Positions 9,804 to 18,213 of a DNA stretch of 64,000 nt are shown one piece after another. Origin of the DNA: Halalkalicoccus paucihalophilus. GTDB taxonomy: Archaea; Halobacteriota; Halobacteria; Halobacteriales; Halalkalicoccaceae. Below the pieces are notes generated by a model, which did not search any database, was not told the DNA's origin, and saw only the letters and a list, made by a program, of their open reading frames with translations. Each line of letters begins with the position of its first letter. Positions within the stretch are counted from its first letter, which is position 1. The stretch covers positions 210,001 through 274,000 of the forward strand of contig NZ_LTAZ01000005.1 in NCBI RefSeq assembly GCF_001593955.1. Reading direction: 5' to 3'. The translations under genes were made by a program, and so were the position numbers.

Positions 9804-10058
9804 TCACTCGCGGTCGTCCCACCAGTCGAGCCACGCAAAGAGCGGGCCCGAAAGCCCCTCGGAGCTGATCCTGACGGTCCCGTTGAGCCGGACCCTCGCC
9901 GGCGGGCTCTCGCCGAACTCCGTGGGAACGTCGATAGCGAGGTCCTCGGCGGTGAACTCGATGGTCTCGTCGCGCGCGAGGTTCCGGTCGATCACCGAAT
10001 CCGCGGTGTCGAGCCACGTCGTCGGTTTTCGCCGTTCGGTGGGTTCGGCGTCGCTCAT
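9804..10058 (-). CDS. Small hypothetical protein (84 aa)
   Basis: I do not recognise a family. The protein is acidic and soluble, with a predicted helical start (WLDTADSVIDRNLARD), a β-rich middle (ETIEFTAEDLAIDVPTEFG, ARVRLNGTVRISSEG) and a tryptophan-rich C-terminus (FAWLDWWDDRE). It converges on glpC with a 9-bp gap and lies upstream of the DUF368 gene in the same direction as aglB, but is probably a separate unit. Typical haloarchaeal composition and an ATG start at 10058 support it as genuine. Confidence 0.6.
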   Translation of the reverse strand: MSDAEPTERRKPTTWLDTADSVIDRNLARDETIEFTAEDLAIDVPTEFGESPPARVRLNGTVRISSEGLSGPLFAWLDWWDDRE

Positions 10059-10100
10059 ACACGAGGTACCGAACCGAAGGCTCCTGTAGTTTCCTGTCGA

Positions 10101-11045
10101 TCAAACCGTCGTCTCCTCGGTGTAATCGAGCGAGTCGGTGTAGTAGTCGAGTCCGAGGACGACCGCCGCACCGAGGACGACCGCGAGCACGATTGCGGCG
10201 ATCAGACCCGTTGTCCAGACGTCGGTTTCGGCGGCGGCCTCCTCGACGGGCAGGCGAAGCGCACCGATCATCAGCCCGACGAGGAAGCCGAGCGTCGCCA
10301 TCCGGTTTCGGTCGAAGGCACGCTTGACGAGGCGGGCCATCGTCAGCAGGCCCAACAGTGCACCCATCATGAACACGACGACGACGACTCCCGGCTCGAC
10401 GGCCACCGCCACCGACCCGCCGCCCAGCAGTCCGACCAGCGCGTCGACGAACGCGGTGAGCGAGCCGAGCATGTACTCGTACTGGCCGAGGATGTAGAGG
10501 AAGGCTGCCCCCGAGATACCGGGAAGCACCATCGCGGAGATGGCGATCGCCCCGGCGAGGAAGACGAGCAGGAGGCTCGCTTGCCCGTCGGATTCCGCTG
10601 CACCACTGACGACGAACGCGAGTATCGCACCGACGAGAAGCGCGCCGATCCGGCCGGGCGTGTTCACGTCGGTCACCCGGTAGATCACCACGGCCGAGGC
10701 GGCGATCAGCCCGAAGAAAAAGCCGTTCAAGACTGCTGGATAGGCCTCGAAGGCGGCGTGGATCAGCCGCGACATCAGGAGGACGGCCGTTCCGATCCCC
10801 GCCCCGAGGACGAGCAGGAAGGGGACGTCCATCTCGAAGAGGTCCTCGCGAAAGCGGGTACGGCCCTCCGTGCTCGCGAGCCCGGGTATCGTCGCGAGGA
10901 TCCGGGGATCCAGCGCGGCGATGGCGGCGATCAACCGGTCGTAGATCCCCGCGATGAGCGCGATCGTTCCCCCGGAGACGCCGGGGACGATGTCGGCCGC
11001 ACCCATACAGACGCCTTTCAGATAGATCGAGAGCCACTCGCGCAT
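10101..11045 (-). CDS. DUF368 membrane protein, candidate polyprenyl (dolichyl) phosphate recycling translocase
   Basis: A 314-aa polytopic protein with about eight hydrophobic segments. The DUF368 signatures ADIVPGVSGGTIALIAGIYD (near residues 15-35) and VLPGISGAAFLYILGQYEY (near 185-205) form an internal repeat, typical of an inverted-repeat transporter. Bacterial DUF368 members (PopT) have been shown to return undecaprenyl phosphate to the cytoplasmic face. This gene lies 38 bp downstream of aglB on the same strand. AglB releases lipid phosphate on the outer face, so a role in recycling dolichyl phosphate is a natural inference. The ATG at 11045 is preferred to an upstream extension to 11087, which would overlap aglB. 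Confidence 0.85.
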   Translation of the reverse strand: MREWLSIYLKGVCMGAADIVPGVSGGTIALIAGIYDRLIAAIAALDPRILATIPGLASTEGRTRFREDLFEMDVPFLLVLGAGIGTAVLLMSRLIHAAFEAYPAVLNGFFFGLIAASAVVIYRVTDVNTPGRIGALLVGAILAFVVSGAAESDGQASLLLVFLAGAIAISAMVLPGISGAAFLYILGQYEYMLGSLTAFVDALVGLLGGGSVAVAVEPGVVVVVFMMGALLGLLTMARLVKRAFDRNRMATLGFLVGLMIGALRLPVEEAAAETDVWTTGLIAAIVLAVVLGAAVVLGLDYYTDSLDYTEETTV

Positions 11046-11083
11046 TGTCGTTCGTTCTCCACAGGGGGACAAAACCGCACCGA

Positions 11084-13798
11084 TCACTCGCCGTCAACCG
11101 ATTCGCCCTCGTCGGGTGTCCCGCTCTCGACCGCGACCGTCTCGCCCGCGTAGATCGCCTCCTCGGGCACCGCGACGGTGGCGGTCTCTCCGCCGGTGGA
11201 GACCGTATAATCGCCCTCGCTGGTCACGGCGCTGTCGGTGTAGCCCGTCGCGGGGCCGGAGCCGTCGGTGGTCGCATACGGTACCGTCATCTCGTAGTTC
11301 CCCTCGTCGTCGGCGGTCGTCTCCTGGGTGTAAGTGAACGTCCGGTCCGAGGACTCGACGGTGAGTTCGATCTGTGCAGTGACCGTTTCACCCGGCTGGG
11401 CCTCGCCCGTCAGGGTCGCGCCCTCGACGCGCTCGTAGGTCTTGACGGCGTGGCTCTCGCGCTGGTCGTAGACCTGTACGTCGACGTTGGGGCTCTGTTG
11501 AAGTTGGGCGATGCGGAACTGCAGGGAGGGGGTGTACTCCTGATTAATCACGAGCGGTCGCCACTGGCCGTCGTCGACCCGGTAGGCCACGCTCACGAAC
11601 TGAGTGGTCTCGGGGCTCTCGTGGACCAGCCGGTAGTGTTCCATGCCCGCCGCGTCGCCGTAGTACAGCCGCGAGAGGGCGGTCTCGTCGTAGCTCTCGC
11701 CGAGCCCCTGGACGGTCGCGGTTCCGTCGTCGGTCTGGATCGTCCTCGGTTCGAGATACGACCCGTAGCCCGGGCCGGCCCACGTCGCGATCGCCGAGAA
11801 CTTCCCGCCGGCCATCTCGTCGTCGATCATCACGTAGCGGATCCCCGCGCCGTCGTCCTCGGATCCGTCGGCGATCGCCTCGAGTTCCGCCGTCGAACGG
11901 TCGTCGAGCGTCCCGTTCGGGGCGGCGGGGATCGCCCCCGCGACCGCCTCGGCGCGCTCCTCGGAGCCGGCCGTCAGGAACGCCGCCGCGCTCTTTGCGT
12001 TCTGCTGGAAGGGGTTCGCGTGGGGGATCCGCTCGCCCTGGACGGTGATCAGGTGGCCGTAGTCCCACCACGACAGCACCCCGTAGCTCCCCTCGGGGTA
12101 CGCGAAGTCACCGTCTGCCGGGCGCTCGTAGGTGCCGTAGTACGCGAGGTCCTCGTCCGCACCGTCGTAGTGGCCCTCCTCGGGGGTGTTGTTCGCGAGC
12201 CAGTCGTTCGATCCCGCCCACGTCGCAGCGTCCCCGCTGGGGGCCGCGCTCGCGCCGACCCCGACGGCCGTCGCGCCTACTGCGGGGACCACCAGCGGGA
12301 CGAACAACAGCAGCGCCACGGCGACACCGATCAGGATCTGATAGCTCTGCAGGCCGCCGAGTCGGAGGCCGTCACCGGAGCCGGCGGACCCGGCGGAACC
12401 GAACCAGTCGACGAGCGTCCCGATCAGTGCCGCGTTACAGACGGCCACGGCGACCGCGAGGTAGTAGTTGAAGCGGATCTGCGTAAAGGCCATGCTCGTC
12501 ACGAACAGCGCCCAGACCGCCACCAGCAGGTACTCGTCGCGGTAGGTCCGGTCGAACAGCGGTCGGGCGAGAAGGCTGAGGAAGCCCAGTGCGCCCGTAT
12601 AGAAGGCAAATCGGTACTCGGAGAAGGCCTTCCCGAGCGGGTTCTCGGGGGGCTGGGCCTCGACGATCGTCAGGGTCGTGCTCGTCTGACCGAACAGGAG
12701 GCGCTGGCGGACGTTGCTCGCGATCGTCCCGAACACGTCGGGGAGGACGAGGGCGGTGATCGCCGTGAGCAGCGCGATCAGCCCGAGGACTGCCAGCGGA
12801 TAGCCCTGCCTCGGAAAGCCGCGGGCGTCCCACTGGCGCGCGAGCCACGCCATGAACAGACAGCCCGCGGCGACCCCGAACGCCAGAAGCGGCTGGAGGT
12901 AGCCGAACGTCGTCGCGCTCGCGGACCACCGGTCGATGACCGCCGCGGTGAGGATCCCCGTGACCGCGAGCGCGAGCGCGCCGACGAACGTGGCGTGGTC
13001 GGGGCTCATACCCCGCCAGTAGTCGACGCTCAGCGAGATCGCGAAGAAGACGCCGAAGATCCCGATCAGGATGACGCCCGGGGGCCACGTCCAGACGTAC
13101 AGCGCGAGCGCGACGCCCGCGAGCGCGCCGTACCCCAGCGGTCGTTTGAGCCCCGCGAAGTCACGATCGGCGAGCTGTTCGTAGACCGGGCGCTCGCGGT
13201 GGGCCACCCGGAGCGCGGCCATCATTGCGAAGACGGCGGTCGCCATGAACAGCACCTCGGCGACGTGGTGATCGAGCGTCCCGACCGTGCTACGGCGCAG
13301 GAAGGTCCCGGGAAACAGCGCGAGCAACGCCACCCCGAGGAGCCCGCCGAGTCGTCCGCCCAATCGCGCCCCGATCGCGTAGGTCGGAAGCGCGACCAGC
13401 GCGCCCATCACCGGCACCGAGAGCAGCGCGACCCGGTAGATGGTCGCCTGGGAGGGATCGCCGAGGCCGACGACCAGCGCCGCGGTGGCGATGAGCTGGT
13501 CGAACAGGGTGCCGAACTGGCCGACGTACGCGCCAGAGGGGTAGCCCGTCCAGACGTCGTAGGACAGCGCCGACGGCCAGTTCTCGACCGAGTAGACGAT
13601 CGTGCGCCAGTGATACCACGGGTCGACTGCGCTGAACGCGAGCCCGCGACCGGTGAAGGTACCGTAGGCCCGGACCCGCACCCACAGCATGAACGCAACG
13701 AGAGCGCCCAGTACCGGAACGTGATACCACCGCCGCAGTCCGCCGATCGCCGCGTTCGTATCGGGGTTCTCGTACGCCCGTTCCGTGCGCTCTCCCAT
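11084..13798 (-). CDS. aglB: Archaeal dolichyl-phosphooligosaccharide-protein glycotransferase AglB
   Basis: AglB transfers the lipid-linked glycan to Asn in N-X-S/T sequons of S-layer and other surface proteins. The 904-aa protein has about 13 membrane segments (residues 30-480) followed by an extracellular domain. Catalytic features of the STT3 family are present: the first acidic motif VDPWYH (D59), the second DHH at 176-178, and the signature WWDYG at 577-581. A C-terminal β-rich portion (about 740-890) resembles a surface domain. The ATG at 13798 is chosen; a TATA-like box (ATAAAC on the + strand, 13825-13830) lies 29 bp upstream, fitting a leaderless transcript. A further upstream start at 13843 would include the promoter. 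Confidence 0.95.
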   Translation of the reverse strand: MGERTERAYENPDTNAAIGGLRRWYHVPVLGALVAFMLWVRVRAYGTFTGRGLAFSAVDPWYHWRTIVYSVENWPSALSYDVWTGYPSGAYVGQFGTLFDQLIATAALVVGLGDPSQATIYRVALLSVPVMGALVALPTYAIGARLGGRLGGLLGVALLALFPGTFLRRSTVGTLDHHVAEVLFMATAVFAMMAALRVAHRERPVYEQLADRDFAGLKRPLGYGALAGVALALYVWTWPPGVILIGIFGVFFAISLSVDYWRGMSPDHATFVGALALAVTGILTAAVIDRWSASATTFGYLQPLLAFGVAAGCLFMAWLARQWDARGFPRQGYPLAVLGLIALLTAITALVLPDVFGTIASNVRQRLLFGQTSTTLTIVEAQPPENPLGKAFSEYRFAFYTGALGFLSLLARPLFDRTYRDEYLLVAVWALFVTSMAFTQIRFNYYLAVAVAVCNAALIGTLVDWFGSAGSAGSGDGLRLGGLQSYQILIGVAVALLLFVPLVVPAVGATAVGVGASAAPSGDAATWAGSNDWLANNTPEEGHYDGADEDLAYYGTYERPADGDFAYPEGSYGVLSWWDYGHLITVQGERIPHANPFQQNAKSAAAFLTAGSEERAEAVAGAIPAAPNGTLDDRSTAELEAIADGSEDDGAGIRYVMIDDEMAGGKFSAIATWAGPGYGSYLEPRTIQTDDGTATVQGLGESYDETALSRLYYGDAAGMEHYRLVHESPETTQFVSVAYRVDDGQWRPLVINQEYTPSLQFRIAQLQQSPNVDVQVYDQRESHAVKTYERVEGATLTGEAQPGETVTAQIELTVESSDRTFTYTQETTADDEGNYEMTVPYATTDGSGPATGYTDSAVTSEGDYTVSTGGETATVAVPEEAIYAGETVAVESGTPDEGESVDGE

Positions 13799-13831
13799 CG
13801 TGCTACGGAGCGCCCAACGCGCGCATAAACC

Positions 13832-13862
13832 TTGTGTTCCCACTGTCGGTGTCCGAACACAA
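13832..13862. promoter_or_regulatory. Perfect inverted repeat between aglB and the divergent glycosyltransferase operon
   Basis: TTGTGTTC (13832-13839) and GAACACAA (13855-13862) are perfect 8-bp inverted arms separated by 15 bp. They lie between the TATA-like box of aglB (13825-13830, minus strand) and the probable TATA of the + strand operon (CTTATC, about 13867). The position, abutting the aglB BRE/TATA, is that of a shared bidirectional operator. Function is inferred. Confidence 0.4.
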
Positions 13863-13906
13863 ATGACTTATCGTCGCGCTCGATAGGTGAGGGCGATGAA
13901 GGGGCC

Positions 13907-15058
13907 ATGAGACGGAGCAGGTCTCTCGCCGGCGCCGCGGGACTGCTCTCGCTGACCGGGCTGCCGTATCTCGCCTACCTCGGGGCCTACGCGCTGAAAC
14001 GACCACACGGCTCGCCGGCCGCAAAACGCCCCGCAGAACCCACCGTCAGTATCGTCCTGCCCACCTACAACGAACAGCGGATCGTCGAGAGCAAACTCGA
14101 AGAGGTCGTTGCCCTCGGCTACCCCCTCGAAAAGGTCGAGGTCGTCGTCGTCGACTCCAGCGACGACCGCACCCCCGAACTCGTCGAGGAGTTCTTCGAC
14201 GGTCGGGAGGCGCCCGCTCTCACGCTGATCCGCGAGGACGAACGGCGAGGGCTGGCCCACGCGCTCAACGAGGCGTACGCCGCGGCGAGCGGCGAGATGG
14301 TCGTCAAGACCGACTGTGATTCGCGGATCGCCGCCGCCGCGCTCCGGGAGGCGGCTGCCAACCTCGCGGACCCGGCGGTCGGCGCGGTCACGGGCCGCAA
14401 CGCCGAGGTGCTCGGCGGAAGCGGCGTCGAGCGGGGCTATCGCGACGTTCAGGCGGTCGTCCAGACGCTCGAATCGCACCTCGACTCGACGCTGATCTTC
14501 CACGGTCCGTTCTGTGCGTTCGAGCGCGAGGCGATCGTGCCCATCGACGAGGACTCGATGGCCGACGACTCGGAGTTGGCGTTGAAGATCCGAAAGGGAG
14601 GAAAACGCGCGGTGTTCGATCCCGACATCGAGTACAAGGAGGCGGCCCACTCGGGCTTCAGAAAGCGGCGCAAACAGAAGGACCGTCGCGCGATGGGACT
14701 GGTGCGCCTGCTGTGGCGCCAGCGGGACATGCTCGGGGGCTACGGCGCCTACGGTCGGGCGGTCTTGCCGTTCAACTGGTGGTTCATGGTCGTCTCGCCG
14801 TGGCTCACGGTCGCGATCCTCGGACTGCTCCTCGTCGGCGGCCTCCTCGCTGGCGTCCTGCCGGGACTTGTCGTCCTCGCCGGCGGCCTCCTGACGGTGC
14901 TGCTCGGCTCACGGGACGCGCTCGGCCCGCTCCAACCGCTCTACGCGGTCTTCGACACGCAGGTGTCGCTGTTCCGGGCGTGCCTCCGACTCCTCGGCGG
15001 CGAGGGCGACGGGACCTGGGAGGTCGACCTCGAACTCAGGGAGGTCTACGATGAGTGA
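13907..15058 (+). CDS. Family 2 glycosyltransferase with membrane segments
   Basis: A 383-aa membrane-associated GT2 enzyme. An N-terminal hydrophobic helix (residues 8-22) precedes the GT-A domain starting SIVLPTYNE near residue 40. The metal-binding DxD-like motif TDCDSR is near residue 132, and the acceptor-site region shows GPFCAFER and DDSELALKIRKGGK. The C-terminus has about three membrane helices (near 285-340). It probably adds a sugar to a lipid-linked intermediate at the cytoplasmic face; the sugar is unknown. The ATG at 13907 starts the first gene of the + strand glycan operon, divergent from aglB, and the next gene overlaps its end by 8 bp. Confidence 0.85.
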   Translation: MRRSRSLAGAAGLLSLTGLPYLAYLGAYALKRPHGSPAAKRPAEPTVSIVLPTYNEQRIVESKLEEVVALGYPLEKVEVVVVDSSDDRTPELVEEFFDGREAPALTLIREDERRGLAHALNEAYAAASGEMVVKTDCDSRIAAAALREAAANLADPAVGAVTGRNAEVLGGSGVERGYRDVQAVVQTLESHLDSTLIFHGPFCAFEREAIVPIDEDSMADDSELALKIRKGGKRAVFDPDIEYKEAAHSGFRKRRKQKDRRAMGLVRLLWRQRDMLGGYGAYGRAVLPFNWWFMVVSPWLTVAILGLLLVGGLLAGVLPGLVVLAGGLLTVLLGSRDALGPLQPLYAVFDTQVSLFRACLRLLGGEGDGTWEVDLELREVYDE

Positions 15059-16217
15059 GGACCGCGACGAGGGTGCGGGAACGAACCCCGGCTCGCCCCG
15101 GGTGGCGATCCTCCACGACCGATTTCCGGGGATCGGCGGCGGAGAGGCCTTCGCGATCGAGGCCGCCCGCGTCCTCGACGCTCCGATCTACACGGCCTAC
15201 GTCGCAGAGGGAACCGAGATCCCCGAGGACGTCACCGTGATCCCCTTCAGACAGTCGAAGTACACCGCCCTCCCGTTCGGGCCGTTTCTGGAGTGGAAGA
15301 ACGAGGGCATGAACCCCTTCGAAACGCTCAACGTCGCCCTCGACATGACCGACGCCCACCCGGAACTGGGCGAGTACGACGTGATCCTCGAGAGCGCCCC
15401 GCTTTCGAAGTACTACGTCCCGGACGTAGATCAGCGGATCGTCCACTACCCCCACAGCCCGCCGCGGTGGCTCTACGACCTCTACCGGGACCGGCTGGCG
15501 TCGTTTCGCCGGCCCGGCGTGGAGGCAGTTATCAAGGGGTATGCTAAACTGTGGCGCGCGCTCGATAAGGAGGCCAACGACTACGTCGATCGGTTCGTCG
15601 CCAACAGCGAACTGGTACGCGATCGCATTCGCCGGTACTACGACGAGGACGCTACAGTGGTGTATCCGCCGGTGACCGGCGACTGGCGCAACGAGGGCGA
15701 CGAGGGCTACTTCCTCACGTGGTCGCGTCTGGCCCCCGAAAAGCGGATCGACCTGATCGCCAAGGCCTTCACGAGACTCGACGAACGGCTCGTGATCGCG
15801 GGCGACGGCCAGCAGCGCGAGGCGATCGAACGGATCGCGGCGGGTCACGACAACATCGAAGTGAGGGGCTACGTCGAGGACATCGAGACGCTGGTCGCGC
15901 GCTGTCGGGCGGTCGTCTACGCACCGAAGCAGGAGGACTTCGGGCTCGTCGGGGCCGAAGCCATGTCGGCGGGCAAGCCCCTGGTCGGTGTGAACGAGGG
16001 GTTTACGACGTATCAGGTCGAGCCCGGAGTGACGGGCCTGCGATTCGAGCCGACGGTCGGATCTCTCCGGGAGACGGTTCGGGCGTTCGATTCCAGGGAC
16101 TTCGATTCACGCGAAATCCGAGAGGTCGCCGAACGCTACAGGTATGAGCGATTTGAACGCGATCTCCGGGAAGTCGTCGAGGAAGCTAATACCGCGAACG
16201 AAGGTGAGAACGGATGA
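15051..16217 (+). CDS. Family 4 glycosyltransferase (GT-B)
   Basis: A 388-aa soluble GT-B enzyme. The N-terminal domain begins VAILHDRFPGIGGGEAFAIE. The C-terminal donor domain has the characteristic FLTWSRLAPEKRIDLIAKAF start (near residue 222) and the E-x7-E retaining-transferase motif within EDFGLVGAEAMSAGKPLVG (near 300). Such enzymes often use GDP-mannose or similar donors, but the substrate is not deducible. The ATG overlaps the preceding gene by 8 bp and the stop overlaps the next start (ATGA), placing it inside the operon. Confidence 0.85.
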   Translation: MSEDRDEGAGTNPGSPRVAILHDRFPGIGGGEAFAIEAARVLDAPIYTAYVAEGTEIPEDVTVIPFRQSKYTALPFGPFLEWKNEGMNPFETLNVALDMTDAHPELGEYDVILESAPLSKYYVPDVDQRIVHYPHSPPRWLYDLYRDRLASFRRPGVEAVIKGYAKLWRALDKEANDYVDRFVANSELVRDRIRRYYDEDATVVYPPVTGDWRNEGDEGYFLTWSRLAPEKRIDLIAKAFTRLDERLVIAGDGQQREAIERIAAGHDNIEVRGYVEDIETLVARCRAVVYAPKQEDFGLVGAEAMSAGKPLVGVNEGFTTYQVEPGVTGLRFEPTVGSLRETVRAFDSRDFDSREIREVAERYRYERFERDLREVVEEANTANEGENG

Positions 16218-16900
16218 GCGTTCAGCGTCCGATAACGGCGCCGTCGCCCGAGATCTCGGTCGTCATCCCCACGCTTCCATCGAACGACACCGCCACGGTC
16301 GTCGAATACCTCGAACGCCAGACGTTCAATGGTTTCGAGGTGATCGTCGTCAACGACGCCGATCTCGACATCTGTGAGGCTCGAAACGAGGGAATCAAGG
16401 TATCTAATGGTGCCGTCGTCGCTCTGACCGATGACGACTGTCAGCCCGGACCGGACTGGCTCTCGACGATCCGGAACGCATTCCAGAGCGAGACGGATCT
16501 CGTCTGCCTCGAAGGCTCGGTCCATGGTGGACGGACCTACGAGGGGACTCGGCGATACGTCGGCTGCAATTTGGCGTTCGACCGCGAGGCAGCCCGCACG
16601 GTCGGCGGGTTCAGGAGTGACTACGCGGGATGGCGCGACGACACCGAGTTCGGCTGGCGAATGGAACGGGACGCCAGTGGTCAATGTGGGTATTCCGGTC
16701 GGGTACGGATGCACCACCCACCCGTGCCGCGAGCGAAAATCGATGAGGACATCGAGGCCCGCCTCCGATCGGAGTACCCCGATCGGTACGAGGAAATCAT
16801 CGTTCCGAATTCCGCTCTCGCGCGGATCAACGACTGGCTGTGGCGACGGGGCATCTGGGACGCAATCGACCGGATACGATACAGAGGTGACTACCAATGA
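16214..16900 (+). CDS. Short family 2 glycosyltransferase
   Basis: A 228-aa GT-A enzyme, short for the family and without membrane helices. ISVVIPTLPSND marks the nucleotide-binding strand near residue 15. The acidic metal-binding motif is LTDDDCQP near residue 75, and the WRDDTEFGWRME region near 140 corresponds to the catalytic ED motif. It lacks a C-terminal extension, so it probably acts on a soluble or already lipid-linked sugar with help from partners. It overlaps its neighbours by 4 bp on both sides (ATGA junctions). Confidence 0.82.
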   Translation: MSVQRPITAPSPEISVVIPTLPSNDTATVVEYLERQTFNGFEVIVVNDADLDICEARNEGIKVSNGAVVALTDDDCQPGPDWLSTIRNAFQSETDLVCLEGSVHGGRTYEGTRRYVGCNLAFDREAARTVGGFRSDYAGWRDDTEFGWRMERDASGQCGYSGRVRMHHPPVPRAKIDEDIEARLRSEYPDRYEEIIVPNSALARINDWLWRRGIWDAIDRIRYRGDYQ

Positions 16901-18213
16901 CGAACATCGCTTTGGTTGTACTCGATACGCTGCGCAAGGACTCCTTCGACGAACACTTCGACTGGCTTCCCGGCACTCGCTTCGAGAACGCCTGGAGTAC
17001 GAGCCACTGGACGGTGCCGGCACACGCGTCGCTGTTCACCGGGAAGTACGCGAGCGAGGTGGGGGTGTATTCGGGAGCCGAATCATTGGACTACCCTGGA
17101 CCCGTTCTGCCGGAGCTCTTCAGTGATTCGGGGTTCGAAACGCGGGCGTTCAGCGCGAACGTCAATATCTCGAAGAAATTCGACTGGCACCGCGGGTTCG
17201 ACTGGTTCGAGGGGAGCTGGCGGCTCCGAGCGCTCGACGAGAACGTCTTCGACTGGGACGAGTTCATCACGAACAACCGAGACCGCGGTCCGGAGCGGTA
17301 CCTCTCCGCTCTCCGACAGTGCGTACTGGGCGACTGTGATACCGTACCCTCGCTGAAACGGGGTGCGTTGATGAAGATGCGTGATCTCGGCATCGGTGAC
17401 GAGACTCGCGACGACGGTGCGACTCGTGCCTTGGACCTCGTTCGAGAGTGGGAGTTCGGGGACGAGGAGTTCCTGTTCGTCAACCTGATGGAAGCTCACA
17501 GCCCGTATGCGCCACCTGAGGAGTATCGAGACGTGGAGCCGCCGGAGATTGATAGCCTCGAAGCGACGTATCGAAGCGAGGACGTCGACTTCGAACACAT
17601 CCGGCGTGCGTACGACGGGAGCGTCCGCTATCTCTCCGATATGTACCGGCGCATCTTCGACGAACTCAGGACCGACTTCGACATCGTCGTCACCATGGGC
17701 GACCACGGGGAGTTACTCGGCGAGCACGACGCCTGTGGCCACCTCTATGGCATCTATCCGGAGCTCACTCACGTTCCGCTTTCGGTCTGGACCGGCGGGA
17801 GCGAAACGACCGTCCGAGACGAGGGCGTGAGTCTTCTCGACGTGCACGCAACGGTTCTCGAAGCGGGCGGCCTCGATTCGAAGCGGAGCCGCGGTCGTGA
17901 CCTCCGCGAGAAACGGGCGGATTCGGACTGGCTCACGGAGTACCACGGCATTGCCGACCGCCACTCCCAGTCCCTAGCGAACAAGGGTATCACCGACATT
18001 GACGAACTGAAACGGGAACTCTCGGGGTTCGCTCGCGGAAAGCATTACTTCTACGAGACATTCGACGGCTACGACGGAGCGATGCCGCCGTACGACGATC
18101 CAACCGATCGGCTCGCCACCCTCCTCGCCGACCGACGGAGGCGCCACGTCGAGGAAGACGGAGAGATCGACGACGCCGTGCTGACGCAATTGGAGGACTT
18201 AGGCTATGCGTGA
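16897..18213 (+). CDS. Sulfatase-fold (alkaline phosphatase superfamily) enzyme, pair 1 member A
   Basis: A 438-aa protein. The metal-binding N-terminus is NIALVVLDTLRKDSF (residues 3-17), followed by the active-site segment WTVPAHASLFTGKYA near residues 42-56 and TMGDHGELLGEHDACGH near 265. In true sulfatases the nucleophile is a formylglycine made from Cys or Ser in C/S-x-P-x-R; here Thr occupies that position and His replaces Arg. It is therefore unlikely to be a formylglycine sulfatase and may be a phospho-, phosphoalkyl- or other transferase/hydrolase acting on glycans. It ends with LEDLGYA, a tail shared by neighbouring genes. It overlaps the next gene by 8 bp. Confidence 0.8.
   Translation: MTNIALVVLDTLRKDSFDEHFDWLPGTRFENAWSTSHWTVPAHASLFTGKYASEVGVYSGAESLDYPGPVLPELFSDSGFETRAFSANVNISKKFDWHRGFDWFEGSWRLRALDENVFDWDEFITNNRDRGPERYLSALRQCVLGDCDTVPSLKRGALMKMRDLGIGDETRDDGATRALDLVREWEFGDEEFLFVNLMEAHSPYAPPEEYRDVEPPEIDSLEATYRSEDVDFEHIRRAYDGSVRYLSDMYRRIFDELRTDFDIVVTMGDHGELLGEHDACGHLYGIYPELTHVPLSVWTGGSETTVRDEGVSLLDVHATVLEAGGLDSKRSRGRDLREKRADSDWLTEYHGIADRHSQSLANKGITDIDELKRELSGFARGKHYFYETFDGYDGAMPPYDDPTDRLATLLADRRRRHVEEDGEIDDAVLTQLEDLGYA

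Noticed and set aside
11045-13828. Very long + strand frame opposite aglB
   Set aside because: It is an antisense shadow of aglB: Arg/Asp/Glu-rich low-complexity sequence with no domains. The minus frame has WWDYG and other catalytic motifs.
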